A stretch of DNA of 64,000 nucleotides from JAEMQF01 sp963850525 (GCA_963850525.1 CAWKLQ010000001.1:682001-746000), one strand, 5' to 3'; positions 45,837 through 57,355 are shown, numbered from the stretch's first letter. Notes: generated from the letters alone by a model not told the origin. Numbers and translations: made by a program.

Positions 45837-47879
45837 TCAGTTCGCCGCGCGATCACGGCCCTGGCCTTCGCGGCGCTGCTCCTGTCGAGGCGCCTCGCCG
45901 CGGTCGCGCGGCGCAACAGGCTGCACACGCGGCGCCTGACCCGTTCTGGGCGCCTCCTCGGCGCGCGGCTGGGGCGACCTGACTGCGTGATTGCCGCTTC
46001 GGCCGCCCTCGCCAGCACCTGAGGGCGGATTCACGACCGGCCGGGCGGGCGCTGCGGGAACGTCATTGCCGGGGCGCCGCACTCGAACTTCGGGTGCGGG
46101 TGGAGCTGCCGGGGCCGTTGCAACTGAGGGTGCTGCGGGTGCCGCGCGTCCTGCGCCCCATGGGCTCGGGCTTGCCGGGCGTGCCGTGACGGTCGCAGGG
46201 GCGGCGGCAGCGGGCGGGTTCGGCGCAGGCGCTGCCGGCTGGGCAGGCTGGACCGGCTGCGCCGGGCGCTGCGGGACGGTGACGGCTTGAACCGTTGGCG
46301 CTGCCGGAGCGACTTGAATTGCTGCGGGGCCCGCCGGACTGCGCCCCGGCCCACGCCGTTCATCGTCGGGCTTGAGCCACGGGCGAGGCGCGTTCCCGGG
46401 ACCTGCGTTGCGCTCGGGTGACGACGGCCGGCCCGCCCCCGCGGTGTTGCCGATGCCCGGTGAGGTGATCGTTTGCGCATCCAGCGTGCGCGAGGGTGGC
46501 GCCGCAACCGGTGCCGCCACGGGCGCGGCAACCAGGGTCGCGCCGCGCGTGACCTCATGCGTCAACTCCTGGGCATCGTGGCGCTCACGCAAGTTGCGCG
46601 CCGCCGGTCCGACCGGCTGGCGCTGGGTGAACACGCTGCTGGGAACCACCGTCACGGCGTGGGCGAACTTGCGATTGCTGAAGTCGCGCGGCTCGGTCGG
46701 CGCTGGCGGGTTGCCGAAGCGCGACGTGACGCTGGCGACCTGTGGAGTGTGCGAATGGTTGACTTCGCGCACATAGCGCGGGCTGACGCGGTAGCTCGGC
46801 ACATACACCTCGCGCGGCGCCAGCGGGAACCAGCCGACGACTGGGCCGCCGATGTTGACCGACACGCTCACGCGCGGGCCGCCGACCCACGCGACGAGCG
46901 CCGGCGCATAGACCGGCCGGTGCACGCGCGTGCCCGGAGTCCAGCACCAGTTGGAGCGGTAGTAAACCCAGCGCCCGTAGTGAAACGGCGCAAAACCCCA
47001 AGGCGCGTCGTCGACCCAGGTCCAGCCCCAGGGGCTGATCCAGACCCAGTGGCCGGTGCTGTAAGGCGTCCAGCCGACCGCGACGCCACGCGGAATCCAC
47101 AGCGCGCCGTATTCATCGCTCTGCTCCCAGCGCCCATGGCGGTCCAGGTCTTCGACGCCCGTCATTTCCGGCGACACATAACGCGACGAGGCGCTGCGGT
47201 CGTCGCTGCGGTCGCGCACGCCGTTCCACGCAGCGAAGGCGTCGCGCTTGGGCTCGGTCAGCGTGTACTGGGCGGCGTTTGAGCGGTCGATCCAGAATTC
47301 GGCGCGCTGCCCGCTGTTCACGGTCAGCGCACTGCCCGGCCCCTCATAAATCGCTGAGCCGCTGTTGACGGTGAGGTGGCTCGTGTCGTCGATTCGGTCG
47401 ACCCGGTAACGGCCGGGGCGCAACGCGCGAAAGCGACCTTCGTCGGTGCGGACTTCGAATTCTTCGACGGCCTCGCGGTTGCGCAGCCGTGCCGTCATCG
47501 AGCCGTTGTGCAACTGCAGTTCGATTCGCGAGTCGTCGATGCGCAGCACTTCGAGTTCGGTTCCCGAGTCGAGGCGCACCGTCGTCGAGCCGATGCGCAA
47601 CTCGGCGCGCGCCGCGCCCTCGGTGGCGAGGCGGTCACCCCCGGTGATCGGGCGATTGCGCACCGCCTCCAACCATTCGCCTGCGCTGGGGCTGTACAGC
47701 CAGACCTGGCCCGTCATCTCGGAGATTCGGCCCACCCGGCCGGGCGGATCGACTTCGCCCTCGGCGGCTGGCCTGTCCTGCGCGCCTGCGGTACCGACCA
47801 GCACCGCACAAAGCAGCCCGGCGAACACCTTGGCGCACGACGCGCCAGAGGACTTGAGTGACTCACTTGCCTTGTTCAT
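45837..47879 (-). CDS. DUF6600/FecR-like exported protein with Pro/Ala-rich tail
   Basis: 680 residues with a signal peptide (to about residue 33). A FecR-like beta domain (GRISEMTGQVWLYSPSAGEW) is followed by a Trp-rich DUF6600 segment (GHWVWISPWGWTWVDDAPWG) near residues 270-330. The last 250 residues are a low-complexity Pro/Ala/Arg tail. Probably periplasmic or surface-exposed; function unknown. Reverse-complement frames here are also open because of the biased composition. Confidence 0.82.
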   Translation of the reverse strand: MNKASESLKSSGASCAKVFAGLLCAVLVGTAGAQDRPAAEGEVDPPGRVGRISEMTGQVWLYSPSAGEWLEAVRNRPITGGDRLATEGAARAELRIGSTTVRLDSGTELEVLRIDDSRIELQLHNGSMTARLRNREAVEEFEVRTDEGRFRALRPGRYRVDRIDDTSHLTVNSGSAIYEGPGSALTVNSGQRAEFWIDRSNAAQYTLTEPKRDAFAAWNGVRDRSDDRSASSRYVSPEMTGVEDLDRHGRWEQSDEYGALWIPRGVAVGWTPYSTGHWVWISPWGWTWVDDAPWGFAPFHYGRWVYYRSNWCWTPGTRVHRPVYAPALVAWVGGPRVSVSVNIGGPVVGWFPLAPREVYVPSYRVSPRYVREVNHSHTPQVASVTSRFGNPPAPTEPRDFSNRKFAHAVTVVPSSVFTQRQPVGPAARNLRERHDAQELTHEVTRGATLVAAPVAAPVAAPPSRTLDAQTITSPGIGNTAGAGRPSSPERNAGPGNAPRPWLKPDDERRGPGRSPAGPAAIQVAPAAPTVQAVTVPQRPAQPVQPAQPAAPAPNPPAAAAPATVTARPASPSPWGAGRAAPAAPSVATAPAAPPAPEVRVRRPGNDVPAAPARPVVNPPSGAGEGGRSGNHAVRSPQPRAEEAPRTGQAPRVQPVAPRDRGEAPRQEQRREGQGRDRAAN

Positions 47880-48050
47880 GGTGCGATTCCTCTCATGAAC
47901 CGTCTCAGGCCGCTTCGAGCGACGACATGCCGGCCCGGGTTTGCGCCTTTGAAAACAACGTTGCCGCGCCGTGTTGCGCCGACCCGGAACGTCTCGTGCC
48001 AGGCAGATTTACATTGCGAAACACGACCGACGCCGCGCGGCGCTGCGACT
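47880..48050. other. Intergenic region upstream of the DUF6600 gene
   Basis: 171 bases between the DUF6600 gene start and the deformylase gene end. It probably holds the DUF6600 promoter, but I see no convincing -35/-10 pair, terminator or small gene. Confidence 0.4.
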
Positions 48051-48590
48051 TTAGTCGTCCGCGTTCGGGTCGGCGTCGGGGAATAGGACGCTGGTAAAGC
48101 CAAAGCGGCTGAAATCTCGAATTCTCATCGGGTACAGGATTCCCGCAAGATGGTCGCATTCATGCTGCACGACGCGCGCGTGGAAGCCTTCGGCTTCACG
48201 CTCGATGCGCTGGCCGTGTGCATCGAACCCTGAGTAGCGAATTCGCGCAAGCCGCGGCACCATGCCGCGCAAGCCAGGAACCGACAGGCAGCCCTCCCAG
48301 CCTTCTTCTTCTTCGGCCGCGCCCAAGGCTTCGATGTGCGGATTGATGAGCACGGTTTCCGGAACCGGCGGCGCCTCAGGGTAGCGCTGATTTTGCGCGA
48401 AACCAAAGATCACGACGCACAGGTCAACGCCGATCTGCGGCGCCGCCAATCCCGCGCCTTGCGCGGCGCGCATCGTCTCGAACATGTCGTCGATCAAGGC
48501 GTGCAGGGCGTCAGTGTTGAAGGCCTGCACCGGTTGCGCGACGCGAAGCAGGCGTGGGTCGCCCATCTTGAGGATTTCGCGGATCGTCAT
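48051..48590 (-). CDS. def: Peptide deformylase at the end of the propionyl-CoA operon
   Basis: 179 residues from ATG 48590, overlapping the upstream epimerase-like gene (ATGA). All three active-site motifs are intact: GAGLAAPQIG (45-54), EGCLSVPG with metal ligand Cys101, and HECDH with His143, Glu144 and His147. It removes formyl groups from nascent proteins. This location, coupled to propionate genes, is unusual; it is probably a second copy besides the one expected near fmt. Confidence 0.93.
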   Translation of the reverse strand: MTIREILKMGDPRLLRVAQPVQAFNTDALHALIDDMFETMRAAQGAGLAAPQIGVDLCVVIFGFAQNQRYPEAPPVPETVLINPHIEALGAAEEEEGWEGCLSVPGLRGMVPRLARIRYSGFDAHGQRIEREAEGFHARVVQHECDHLAGILYPMRIRDFSRFGFTSVLFPDADPNADD

Positions 48591-49071
48591 GATGCTAGCG
48601 CGGCAAACGCGGCAATGACTTCGGCCGGCGCCTGCACGAGTTCGATCAGCACACCTTCCCCGCTGTGCGGGAATTCGTCGTTGCCCTTGGGATGCATGAA
48701 ACAGATGTCGTGGCCGGCAGCGCCCTTGCGAATGCCCCCGGGCGCGAAGCGCACGCCACTCGCAGTCAGCCACTGCACGGCGCGTGGCAAATCGTCGATC
48801 CACAGGCCGACGTGATTCAGCGGCGTCGTGTGCACGCTGGGTTTCTTGTCGATGTCCAGCGGCTGCATCAGATCGACTTCCACCTTGAACGGCCCCGCCC
48901 CCAGGCTGCAGATGTCTTCGTCAACGTTTTCGCGTTCGGAGCGAAACGTGCTGACCGGCTGCAGACCGAGCTTGTCGATCCAAAGCGCGCGCAAACGCTC
49001 TTTGCTCGTGCCGCCGACTGCGACTTGCTGGATGCCCAACACCTTGAAGGGGCGCGTGATGCTTGCGGCGC

Positions 49072-49075
<4 letters not shown>
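48587..49075 (-). CDS. VOC-family protein, probable methylmalonyl-CoA epimerase
   Basis: 162 residues in the glyoxalase fold. Metal-site motifs are visible in GIQQVAVGG, TPLNHVGLWIDDL and GVLIELVQAP, the last resembling epimerase C-termini. It is coupled by ATGA to the carboxylase alpha gene on one side and to the deformylase gene on the other. Between propionyl-CoA carboxylase (making the S isomer) and the mutase (using the R isomer) an epimerase is needed, which supports this call. A glyoxalase or dioxygenase role is not excluded. Confidence 0.72.
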
Positions 49076-51102
<2,027 letters not shown>

Positions 51103-51111
51103 GGCGCCGCC

Positions 51112-52644
51112 TTACAGAGGAATGTTGCCGTGCTTGCGCCACGGGTTTTCGATCTTCTTGTTGGCCAGCATCGCCAGCGACCGGCAGATGCGTCGGCGCG
51201 TTTCGTGCGGCTGGATCACGTCGTCGATGTAGCCGCGCGCACCGGCGACAAAGGGGTTGGCGAATTGCGCCTTGTACTCGGCCTCGCGCGCGGCGAGTTT
51301 GGTCGGGTCGCCCTTGTCTTCGCGAAAGATGATTTCCACGGCGCCCTTCGCACCCATCACCGCGATCTCGGCGTTCGGCCAGGCGAAGTTGACGTCACCG
51401 CGCAAGTGTTTGGAACTCATCACGTCGTACGCGCCGCCGTAGGCCTTGCGCGTGATCACGGTGATCTTGGGCACGGTGCACTCGGCGTAGGCGTAGAGCA
51501 ATTTCGCGCCGTGTTTGATGATGCCGCCGTATTCCTGGGTCGTGCCCGGCATGAAGCCTGGAACGTCGACAAAGGTGATGACGGGAATGTTGAACGCATC
51601 GCAAAAGCGCACGAAGCGCGCCGCCTTGATGCTGCTGCGGATGTCCAGGCAGCCGGCCAGCACAAGCGGCTGGTTCGCGACGATGCCCACGCTCTGCCCT
51701 TCCATTCGCGCGAATCCGATGACGATGTTCTTCGCGTAGTCGGTTTGCAACTCGAAAAACTCGGCGTCGTCGACGCTTTTGACGATCAACTCCTTCATGT
51801 CGTACGGCTTGTTCGGGTTCTCGGGAACCAGCGTATCGAGCGACATGTCCAATCGCTCGGCGGGATCGTCGCCGCGGCGCACGGGAGCCTTTTCGCGGTT
51901 GTTCAGCGGCAGGTAGTTGAAGAGGCGGCGCAGCATCAGCAGCGCATCGACGTCGTTGTCGAACGCCAGATCCGCGACGCCGCTCTTCGTCGTGTGCGTG
52001 ACGGCGCCTCCCAGGTCCTCGGCGCTGACCTCTTCGTGCGTCACCGTCTTCACGACTTCGGGGCCGGTGACGAACATGTAGGAGCTGTCTTTCACCATGA
52101 AGATGAAATCCGTCATCGCGGGCGAGTACACGGCGCCGCCGGCACAAGGCCCCATCACCATGCTGATTTGCGGAACCACGCCCGAGGCCATGACGTTGCG
52201 CTGGAAGACTTCGGCGTAACCGCCGAGCGACGCCACGCCTTCCTGAATGCGCGCGCCGCCCGAATCGTTCAAGCCGATGACGGGCGCGCCCACCTTCATC
52301 GCCTGGTCCATGACCTTGCAGATTTTCTCGGCGTGCGCTTCCGACAAGGCGCCGCCGAACACGGTGAAGTCCTGGCTGAAGACGAACACGAGGCGCCCGT
52401 TGATCATGCCGTAGCCGGTGACGACGCCGTCGCCGGGAATCTTCTGCTGCTCCATGCCGAAATCGGCGCAACGGTGTTCGACGAACATGTCCCACTCTTC
52501 GAAGGTGTCTTCGTCGAGCAGCAACTCCAGGCGCTCGCGCGCCGTGAGTTTGCCCTTGCCGTGTTGCGCGGCGATGCGTTTTTCGCCGCCGCCCAGGCGT
52601 GCTCGCGCACGTTTGGCTTCAAGTTGCGCAATGATGTCGTGCAT
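51112..52644 (-). CDS. pccB: Propionyl-CoA carboxylase beta (carboxyltransferase) subunit
   Basis: 510 residues from ATG 52644. The two crotonase-like halves show GLNDSGGARIQEGVASLGGYAEVF and the CoA/biotin-binding VDVPGFMPGTTQEYGGIIKHGAK with the Asp of CDAFNIPVITF that is associated with propionyl selectivity. It transfers carboxylate to propionyl-CoA. Located 14 bases after meaB. Confidence 0.94.
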   Translation of the reverse strand: MHDIIAQLEAKRARARLGGGEKRIAAQHGKGKLTARERLELLLDEDTFEEWDMFVEHRCADFGMEQQKIPGDGVVTGYGMINGRLVFVFSQDFTVFGGALSEAHAEKICKVMDQAMKVGAPVIGLNDSGGARIQEGVASLGGYAEVFQRNVMASGVVPQISMVMGPCAGGAVYSPAMTDFIFMVKDSSYMFVTGPEVVKTVTHEEVSAEDLGGAVTHTTKSGVADLAFDNDVDALLMLRRLFNYLPLNNREKAPVRRGDDPAERLDMSLDTLVPENPNKPYDMKELIVKSVDDAEFFELQTDYAKNIVIGFARMEGQSVGIVANQPLVLAGCLDIRSSIKAARFVRFCDAFNIPVITFVDVPGFMPGTTQEYGGIIKHGAKLLYAYAECTVPKITVITRKAYGGAYDVMSSKHLRGDVNFAWPNAEIAVMGAKGAVEIIFREDKGDPTKLAAREAEYKAQFANPFVAGARGYIDDVIQPHETRRRICRSLAMLANKKIENPWRKHGNIPL

Positions 52645-52658
52645 GGGTTCTCGTGGGG

Positions 52659-53744
52659 TCAACGAACGGGGGGTTGGTACAGCTCGAGCAGTGCGCGCGC
52701 CGCGGTGGACGGGGCGACGCGCTGCGCCGCAACGTCGCGCAGCGTCTGCGGCAAGGCCTGGCGCACCGTTGGGTTCTCATTGAATTCGGCTTGAAGGCGC
52801 GCGTGCACGAGGTCCCACATCCACGCCAGGGCCTGCTCGCGGCGCCGCGCGGCGAACTCGCCGCCTGCCTCGCGCTTCGCGCGCAGATCGCCGATTGCCG
52901 TCCAGAAGGCCTGAACGCCTTCGCCCGTGAGCGCGCTCAGCAGCAGCACCGGCCGTGGCGAGTGCTGGGCGCCGTGCCCCTGCATGTCATCCCGGCGCAC
53001 GCCGGGATCCACGGCTGGCGCAAATTCCTGGATCCCGGCGTGCGCCGGGATGACAGTTGCCCTCCCGTGGAACTGGAACAGGCGCAATGCGCTCGTGATC
53101 TGCGCCTGCGCGCGTGTCGCCGCGGCGGGGTCCAGGTCGGCCTTGTTGATGAGCACCAGGTCGGCAAGTTCCATCACGCCTTTCTTGATGGCCTGCAGGT
53201 CGTCGCCAGCGTTGGGCAATTGCAGGAGCACGAAGACGTCGGTCATGCTCGCCACTGCCGCCTCGCTTTGGCCCACGCCGACGGTTTCGACGATGATCAC
53301 GTCATACCCCGCCGCTTCGCACACCAGCATCGCCTCGCGGGTTTTTTCCGCGACACCGCCGAGCGTTCCCGATGCCGGGCTTGGGCGAATGTAGGCGGCC
53401 TCCAGAACCGACAGGCGTTCCATGCGCGTCTTGTCACCCAGGATGGAGCCGCCCGAGACGCTCGACGACGGGTCCACGGCGAGCACAGCGACACGCTTGC
53501 CCTGGTCGACCAAGAACAACCCTAGAGCCTCGATGAAAGTCGACTTGCCCACCCCCGGCACGCCGGAGATTCCCAGGCGCAGCGACGTCGCGGTGAACGG
53601 CAGCAAGGCGCTGAGCAATGCATCGGCACGCAAGCGATGATCGGCGCGTGTCGACTCGAGCAGCGTGATGGCTTTGGCGAGCGCGCGCCGTTCGCCGCGG
53701 CGCACGCCGTCGAACAGGGCCTGATCTGAAGTCTGCAGGGTCAC
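52659..53744 (-). CDS. meaB: MeaB/ArgK GTPase, methylmalonyl-CoA mutase chaperone, with in-frame repeat insertion
   Basis: 361 residues. G1 loop GVPGVGKST, DPSSSVSGGSILGDKTRM, G3 ETVGVGQSE, G4 NKAD and G5 SAL are all present. MeaB gates cobalamin loading and protects the mutase, whose gene is 34 bases upstream. Residues 231-253, between G4 and G5, are encoded by a 69-base palindromic doublet (52986-53054) rather than family sequence. Removing them gives 338 residues, near the family norm. The GTPase core is uninterrupted, so function may be retained. Confidence 0.92.
   Translation of the reverse strand: MTLQTSDQALFDGVRRGERRALAKAITLLESTRADHRLRADALLSALLPFTATSLRLGISGVPGVGKSTFIEALGLFLVDQGKRVAVLAVDPSSSVSGGSILGDKTRMERLSVLEAAYIRPSPASGTLGGVAEKTREAMLVCEAAGYDVIIVETVGVGQSEAAVASMTDVFVLLQLPNAGDDLQAIKKGVMELADLVLINKADLDPAAATRAQAQITSALRLFQFHGRATVIPAHAGIQEFAPAVDPGVRRDDMQGHGAQHSPRPVLLLSALTGEGVQAFWTAIGDLRAKREAGGEFAARRREQALAWMWDLVHARLQAEFNENPTVRQALPQTLRDVAAQRVAPSTAARALLELYQPPVR
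52986..53054. repeat. REP-like palindromic doublet inserted in meaB
   Basis: 69 bases (23 codons): GTCATCCCGGC-gcac-GCCGGGATCCA, a 17-base spacer, then TGGATCCCGGC-gtgc-GCCGGGATGAC. The two hairpins are mirror images. Read in the meaB frame it gives VIPAHAGIQ...VDPGVRRDD, the same phase as the element at 1389-1481. Confidence 0.92.
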
Positions 53745-53778
53745 GCTGGGTCAGGTCGTTTCGGGCGGCGCGCCGCAG

Positions 53779-55959
53779 TCAAGCCTTGGCGAGGTTCGCC
53801 TTGATCTGCTCGAGCACGTCTTTCGCACTCGCTGGAATCGGCGTACCCGGGCCGTAGATGCCCTTCACCCCGGCCGCATAGAGAAACTCGTAGTCCTGAC
53901 GCGGAACCACGCCACCGACAAACACGATGATCTCGCCCGCCCCCTGCTCGCGCAAGGACTGCACGATCGCCGGAACGAGCGTCTTGTGGCCGGCGGCGAG
54001 CGTGCTCACGCCCACTGCATGCACGTCGTTTTCGATCGCCTGGCGCGCGCACTCTTCGGGCGTCTGGAACAGCGGACCGATGTCGACGTCAAAGCCGAGG
54101 TCGGCAAATGCGGTGGCCACCACCTTGGCACCGCGGTCATGGCCGTCCTGGCCGAGCTTGGCGATCAGCACGCGCGGCCGGCGCCCCTGCGCTGTCGCGA
54201 ACTCGGCGATCTCGCCCTTGAGTTGCTCCCACCCTTGTGCGCTGTCGTAAGCTGCCGCATACACCCCGGTCACCTTTTGCGTATCGGCGCGATGCCGCCC
54301 CCAGGCTTTTTCCAACGCGTCGGACACCTCGCCGACGGTGGCGCGGGCCCGCATCGCTTGAATCGCCAGATGCAGCAAGTTGTTCGGATCGCCCGACGCT
54401 TGGCCCTCTTCACGCGCGCAAGCTGTCAGCGCATCAAGCGCCGTGCTCACCGCCTTCGGATCGCGCACGGCGCGAAGTGCCTTCAATTGCTCGATCTGGC
54501 CGTCGCGTACCGCGTGATTGTCGATGTCGCGGAACTCGATCGCATCTTCCTGCTCGAGGCGGTACTTGTTGACGCCGACGATCACGTCCTGGCCCGAGTC
54601 GATGCGCGCCTGCTTCTGCGCAGCGCTCGCCTCGATTCGCAACTTGGCCCAACCGCTGGCGACGCAACGAACCATGCCGCCCTGCGCATCGACTTCTTCG
54701 ATGATCGCCCAGGCGCTGTCGGCCATGTCCTGCGTCAGCTTTTCCATCATGTAGCTGCCCGCCCAGGGGTCGACGACGGCGCCGATGTGCGTCTCCTCCT
54801 GAATGATCAACTGCGTGTTGCGCGCAATTCGCGCGCTGAACTCGCTGGGCAAGGCGATCGCTTCGTCGAGCGCATTCGTGTGCAGGCTTTGCGTGCCGCC
54901 GAACACCGCGGCCATCGCTTCGATCGTCGTGCGCACGACGTTGTTGTACGGGTCCTGCTCGGTGAGGCTCCAGCCCGAGGTCTGGCAGTGCGTGCGCAGC
55001 ATCAGGCTTTTCGGATGTCGAGCGCCGAAGCCATTCATGATGCGCCACCACAGCAGGCGCGCGGCGCGCATCTTCGCGACTTCGAGATAGAAGTTCATGC
55101 CGATCGCCCAGAAGAAGCTCAGGCGCGGCGCGAAGTCATCGACGGAGAGTCCCTTCGCCAGTGCGGTCTTCACATACTCCTTGCCGTCGGCCAGCGTGAA
55201 GGCGAGCTCCAGCGCCTGGTTCGCGCCGGCCTCCTGCATGTGATAGCCCGAAATGGAAATCGAGTTGAAGCGCGGCATGTGCCGCGACGTGTAGTCGATG
55301 ATGTCGCCGACGATTCGCATCGACGGCTCGGGCGGGTAGATATAGGTGTTGCGAACCATGAACTCCTTGAGGATGTCGTTCTGAATCGTCCCGCTCAAGA
55401 GTTCCTGCGCCACGCCCTGCTCTTCGGCGGCGACGACGTAGGCGGCGAGCACCGGCAGCACCGCGCCGTTCATCGTCATCGACACCGACACCTGGTCCAG
55501 CGGAATGGCGTCGAACAGGATCTTCATGTCCTCGACGCTGTCGATCGCCACACCGGCCTTGCCCACGTCGCCGGTGACGCGCGGGTGGTCGCTGTCGTAG
55601 CCGCGGTGCGTCGCCAGGTCGAAGGCGACGCTGATGCCTTGGCCACCGCCGGCGAGCGCCTGGCGGTAGAACTGATTCGACGCTTGCGCTGTGGAAAAAC
55701 CGGCGTACTGGCGGATCGTCCAGGGCCGCACGGCGTACATCGTCGCCTGCGGCCCGCGCACGAAGGGCGCGAAGCCGGGCAGCGTGTCGGTATGCGCCAG
55801 ACCCTGCAAGTCAGCCGCCGTGTAGAGCGCCTTGACGGCTATGCCTTCCGGGGTGATCCAGGTCAACGCGTCGAGCGAGCCTCTTGGCGCCGATTTGGCC
55901 GCGGCCCGCTGCCATTCCGCCAAGGAGGGAGTGGGGGGCGCACTGAGTGGATCGGGCAT
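53779..55959 (-). CDS. scpA: Methylmalonyl-CoA mutase (fused large subunit)
   Basis: 726 residues from ATG 55959, with GAAGGA 5 bases upstream. The catalytic TIM-barrel covers about residues 30-560 (GTIQNDILKEFMVRNTYIYPP, SISGYHMQEAGAN); the C-terminal B12 domain has the histidine motif GQDGHDRGAKV and GVVPRQDYEFL. It isomerises R-methylmalonyl-CoA to succinyl-CoA using adenosylcobalamin, as a homodimer. First gene of the propionate operon, divergent from a GntR regulator. Confidence 0.96.
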   Translation of the reverse strand: MPDPLSAPPTPSLAEWQRAAAKSAPRGSLDALTWITPEGIAVKALYTAADLQGLAHTDTLPGFAPFVRGPQATMYAVRPWTIRQYAGFSTAQASNQFYRQALAGGGQGISVAFDLATHRGYDSDHPRVTGDVGKAGVAIDSVEDMKILFDAIPLDQVSVSMTMNGAVLPVLAAYVVAAEEQGVAQELLSGTIQNDILKEFMVRNTYIYPPEPSMRIVGDIIDYTSRHMPRFNSISISGYHMQEAGANQALELAFTLADGKEYVKTALAKGLSVDDFAPRLSFFWAIGMNFYLEVAKMRAARLLWWRIMNGFGARHPKSLMLRTHCQTSGWSLTEQDPYNNVVRTTIEAMAAVFGGTQSLHTNALDEAIALPSEFSARIARNTQLIIQEETHIGAVVDPWAGSYMMEKLTQDMADSAWAIIEEVDAQGGMVRCVASGWAKLRIEASAAQKQARIDSGQDVIVGVNKYRLEQEDAIEFRDIDNHAVRDGQIEQLKALRAVRDPKAVSTALDALTACAREEGQASGDPNNLLHLAIQAMRARATVGEVSDALEKAWGRHRADTQKVTGVYAAAYDSAQGWEQLKGEIAEFATAQGRRPRVLIAKLGQDGHDRGAKVVATAFADLGFDVDIGPLFQTPEECARQAIENDVHAVGVSTLAAGHKTLVPAIVQSLREQGAGEIIVFVGGVVPRQDYEFLYAAGVKGIYGPGTPIPASAKDVLEQIKANLAKA

Positions 55960-56038
55960 CGGGGTCCTTCGTGGCGGGCGGGTTCGGAGGCGAGGAACGC
56001 GTTTCGATTTCAGCCGCACGTCCGTAATTCAAAATTGC

Positions 56039-56046
56039 ATTATATT
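56039..56046. promoter_or_regulatory. AT-rich shared promoter core between the mutase and GntR genes
   Basis: In the 94-base divergent gap, a very AT-rich stretch (56025-56048) contains TATAAT on the minus strand (56044-56039) and TATATT on the plus strand (56041-56046). The plus-strand box is 7 bases before the GntR ATG. No good -35 hexamers or clear palindrome were found, so operator and exact promoters stay open. Confidence 0.4.
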
Positions 56047-56053
56047 CTCGCGC

Positions 56054-56752
56054 ATGGTCACCCCCGTCGTCAAACCGCGCCTGGCCTCCGCCGTCCGAAG
56101 GGTTCTGAAATCCGGCCTGCCCGAAGCGGCGCTCTATCAGACGGTTGCCGAACATTTGCGCAAGCGAATTCTGGGGCATCAGCTCGGCCCAGGGAGCTGG
56201 ATCGACGAGCAGGCCTTGTGCGCCGAACTCGGCATCAGCCGCACCCCACTTCGCGAGGCCTTGAAGGTGCTCGCCAGCGAAGGCTTGGTGACCATGAAAC
56301 TGCGCCGCGGCGCCTACGTGACCGAGGTCTCGGCGCGCGACCTCACCGAGGTATTCCACTTGCTCGCCTTGTTGGAGGGCGACGCCGCGGCGACGGTGGC
56401 ACGCGACGCATCGGCCGAGCAACTCGCCGAGCTGGAGGGTTTGCACCGGCAACTCGAGGCGAGCACCGACGACCGGGACCGCTTCTTCGCCGCCAACGAA
56501 ACCTTTCACCTGCACCTGCTGGACCTCGCCGACAACCGCTGGGGCAAACAGGTCGCCTCCGACCTGCGCAAAGTGATGAAACTGAGTCGTCACCATTCCT
56601 TGTTCAAGCAAGGCCGGGTCGAGGCGTCGTTGCTCGAGCATCGGAACATCCTGGCCGCGTTGCTGGCGCGCGATCCAAAGCGGGCGCAGCGCCTCATGCG
56701 CGAACACATCGCCAAGGGGGAAGAGGCCGCGCGTGCGCCCGGTGCCGTGTGA
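56054..56752 (+). CDS. GntR-family (FadR-like) regulator, probable controller of the propionate operon
   Basis: 232 residues. The N-terminal winged helix ALYQTVAEHLRKRILGHQL, ELGISRTPLREALKVLASEGLV is followed by an all-helical FCD ligand domain with the metal-site residues His and Asp in ANETFHLHLLDLADN and EHRNIL. Such proteins sense acyl-CoAs or organic acids. Divergent from the mutase gene, so regulation of that operon is likely. No ribosome site before the ATG; possibly leaderless. Confidence 0.88.
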   Translation: MVTPVVKPRLASAVRRVLKSGLPEAALYQTVAEHLRKRILGHQLGPGSWIDEQALCAELGISRTPLREALKVLASEGLVTMKLRRGAYVTEVSARDLTEVFHLLALLEGDAAATVARDASAEQLAELEGLHRQLEASTDDRDRFFAANETFHLHLLDLADNRWGKQVASDLRKVMKLSRHHSLFKQGRVEASLLEHRNILAALLARDPKRAQRLMREHIAKGEEAARAPGAV

Positions 56753-56804
56753 CGACGGCCCGGCGCGCCCCGCTCGGCGAAGTCACGCTGCGACAATGGC
56801 GCGC

Positions 56805-57305
56805 ATGCCTCACCCCAACAAGATCGCCTTGATCGCCGCAGTGGCGCGCAACGGCGCGATCGGCAAAGACAATGCCCTGCTGGTTCACCTGGAAGGCGAC
56901 CTGCCGCGCTTAAAACGCCTGACGATGGGCAGCGCCATCATCATGGGCCGCAAGACCTGGGATTCGATCGGCAGGCCACTGCCCGGACGGCGCAACATCG
57001 TTCTGACGCGTGACCCGCACTGGCAGGCTGCGGGGGCGGAGGCAGCGCCCTCATTGGACGCGGCGCTGGCGCTGACGGCGGCTGCGCCGCAGGTCTTTGT
57101 GATCGGGGGTGCGCAGATCTATGCGCAGGCGCTGCCTATCGCCGATGAATTGATCCTCACCGAAATCGATGCAGATCTGCCGGGCGACGCGTTCTTCCCT
57201 GCGTGGGACAAAGGCAAATTCGACGAAGTCTCGCGCGAGGCCGGCCCTGACACTGGCGGCTTGAAGTTCAGCTTTGTCACGTACGCAAGAAAGACAGGAG
57301 ATTGA
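56805..57305 (+). CDS. folA: Dihydrofolate reductase
   Basis: 166 residues from ATG 56805 (MPHPNKIALIAAVARNGAIG). ATG 56796 is possible, but there is no ribosome site for either, and GACAAT (56792-56797) lies 7 bases before 56805, favouring a leaderless start there. NADPH and folate motifs IIMGRKTWDSIGRPLPGRRN and VIGGAQIYAQAL are intact; LLVHLEGDLPRLKRLT replaces the common PWHLPED form, with Glu as the active-site acid. Reduces dihydrofolate to tetrahydrofolate. Confidence 0.93.
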   Translation: MPHPNKIALIAAVARNGAIGKDNALLVHLEGDLPRLKRLTMGSAIIMGRKTWDSIGRPLPGRRNIVLTRDPHWQAAGAEAAPSLDAALALTAAAPQVFVIGGAQIYAQALPIADELILTEIDADLPGDAFFPAWDKGKFDEVSREAGPDTGGLKFSFVTYARKTGD

Positions 57306-57355
57306 AACGCCAGAGAACGGTTTTCACTTGCCGTCGAATTTGCGCCCGCGGCGTC

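Noticed and set aside
45990..46290. Plus-strand glycine/alanine-rich frames
   Set aside because: Mirror of the Pro/Ala-rich tail of the DUF6600 protein; no independent support.
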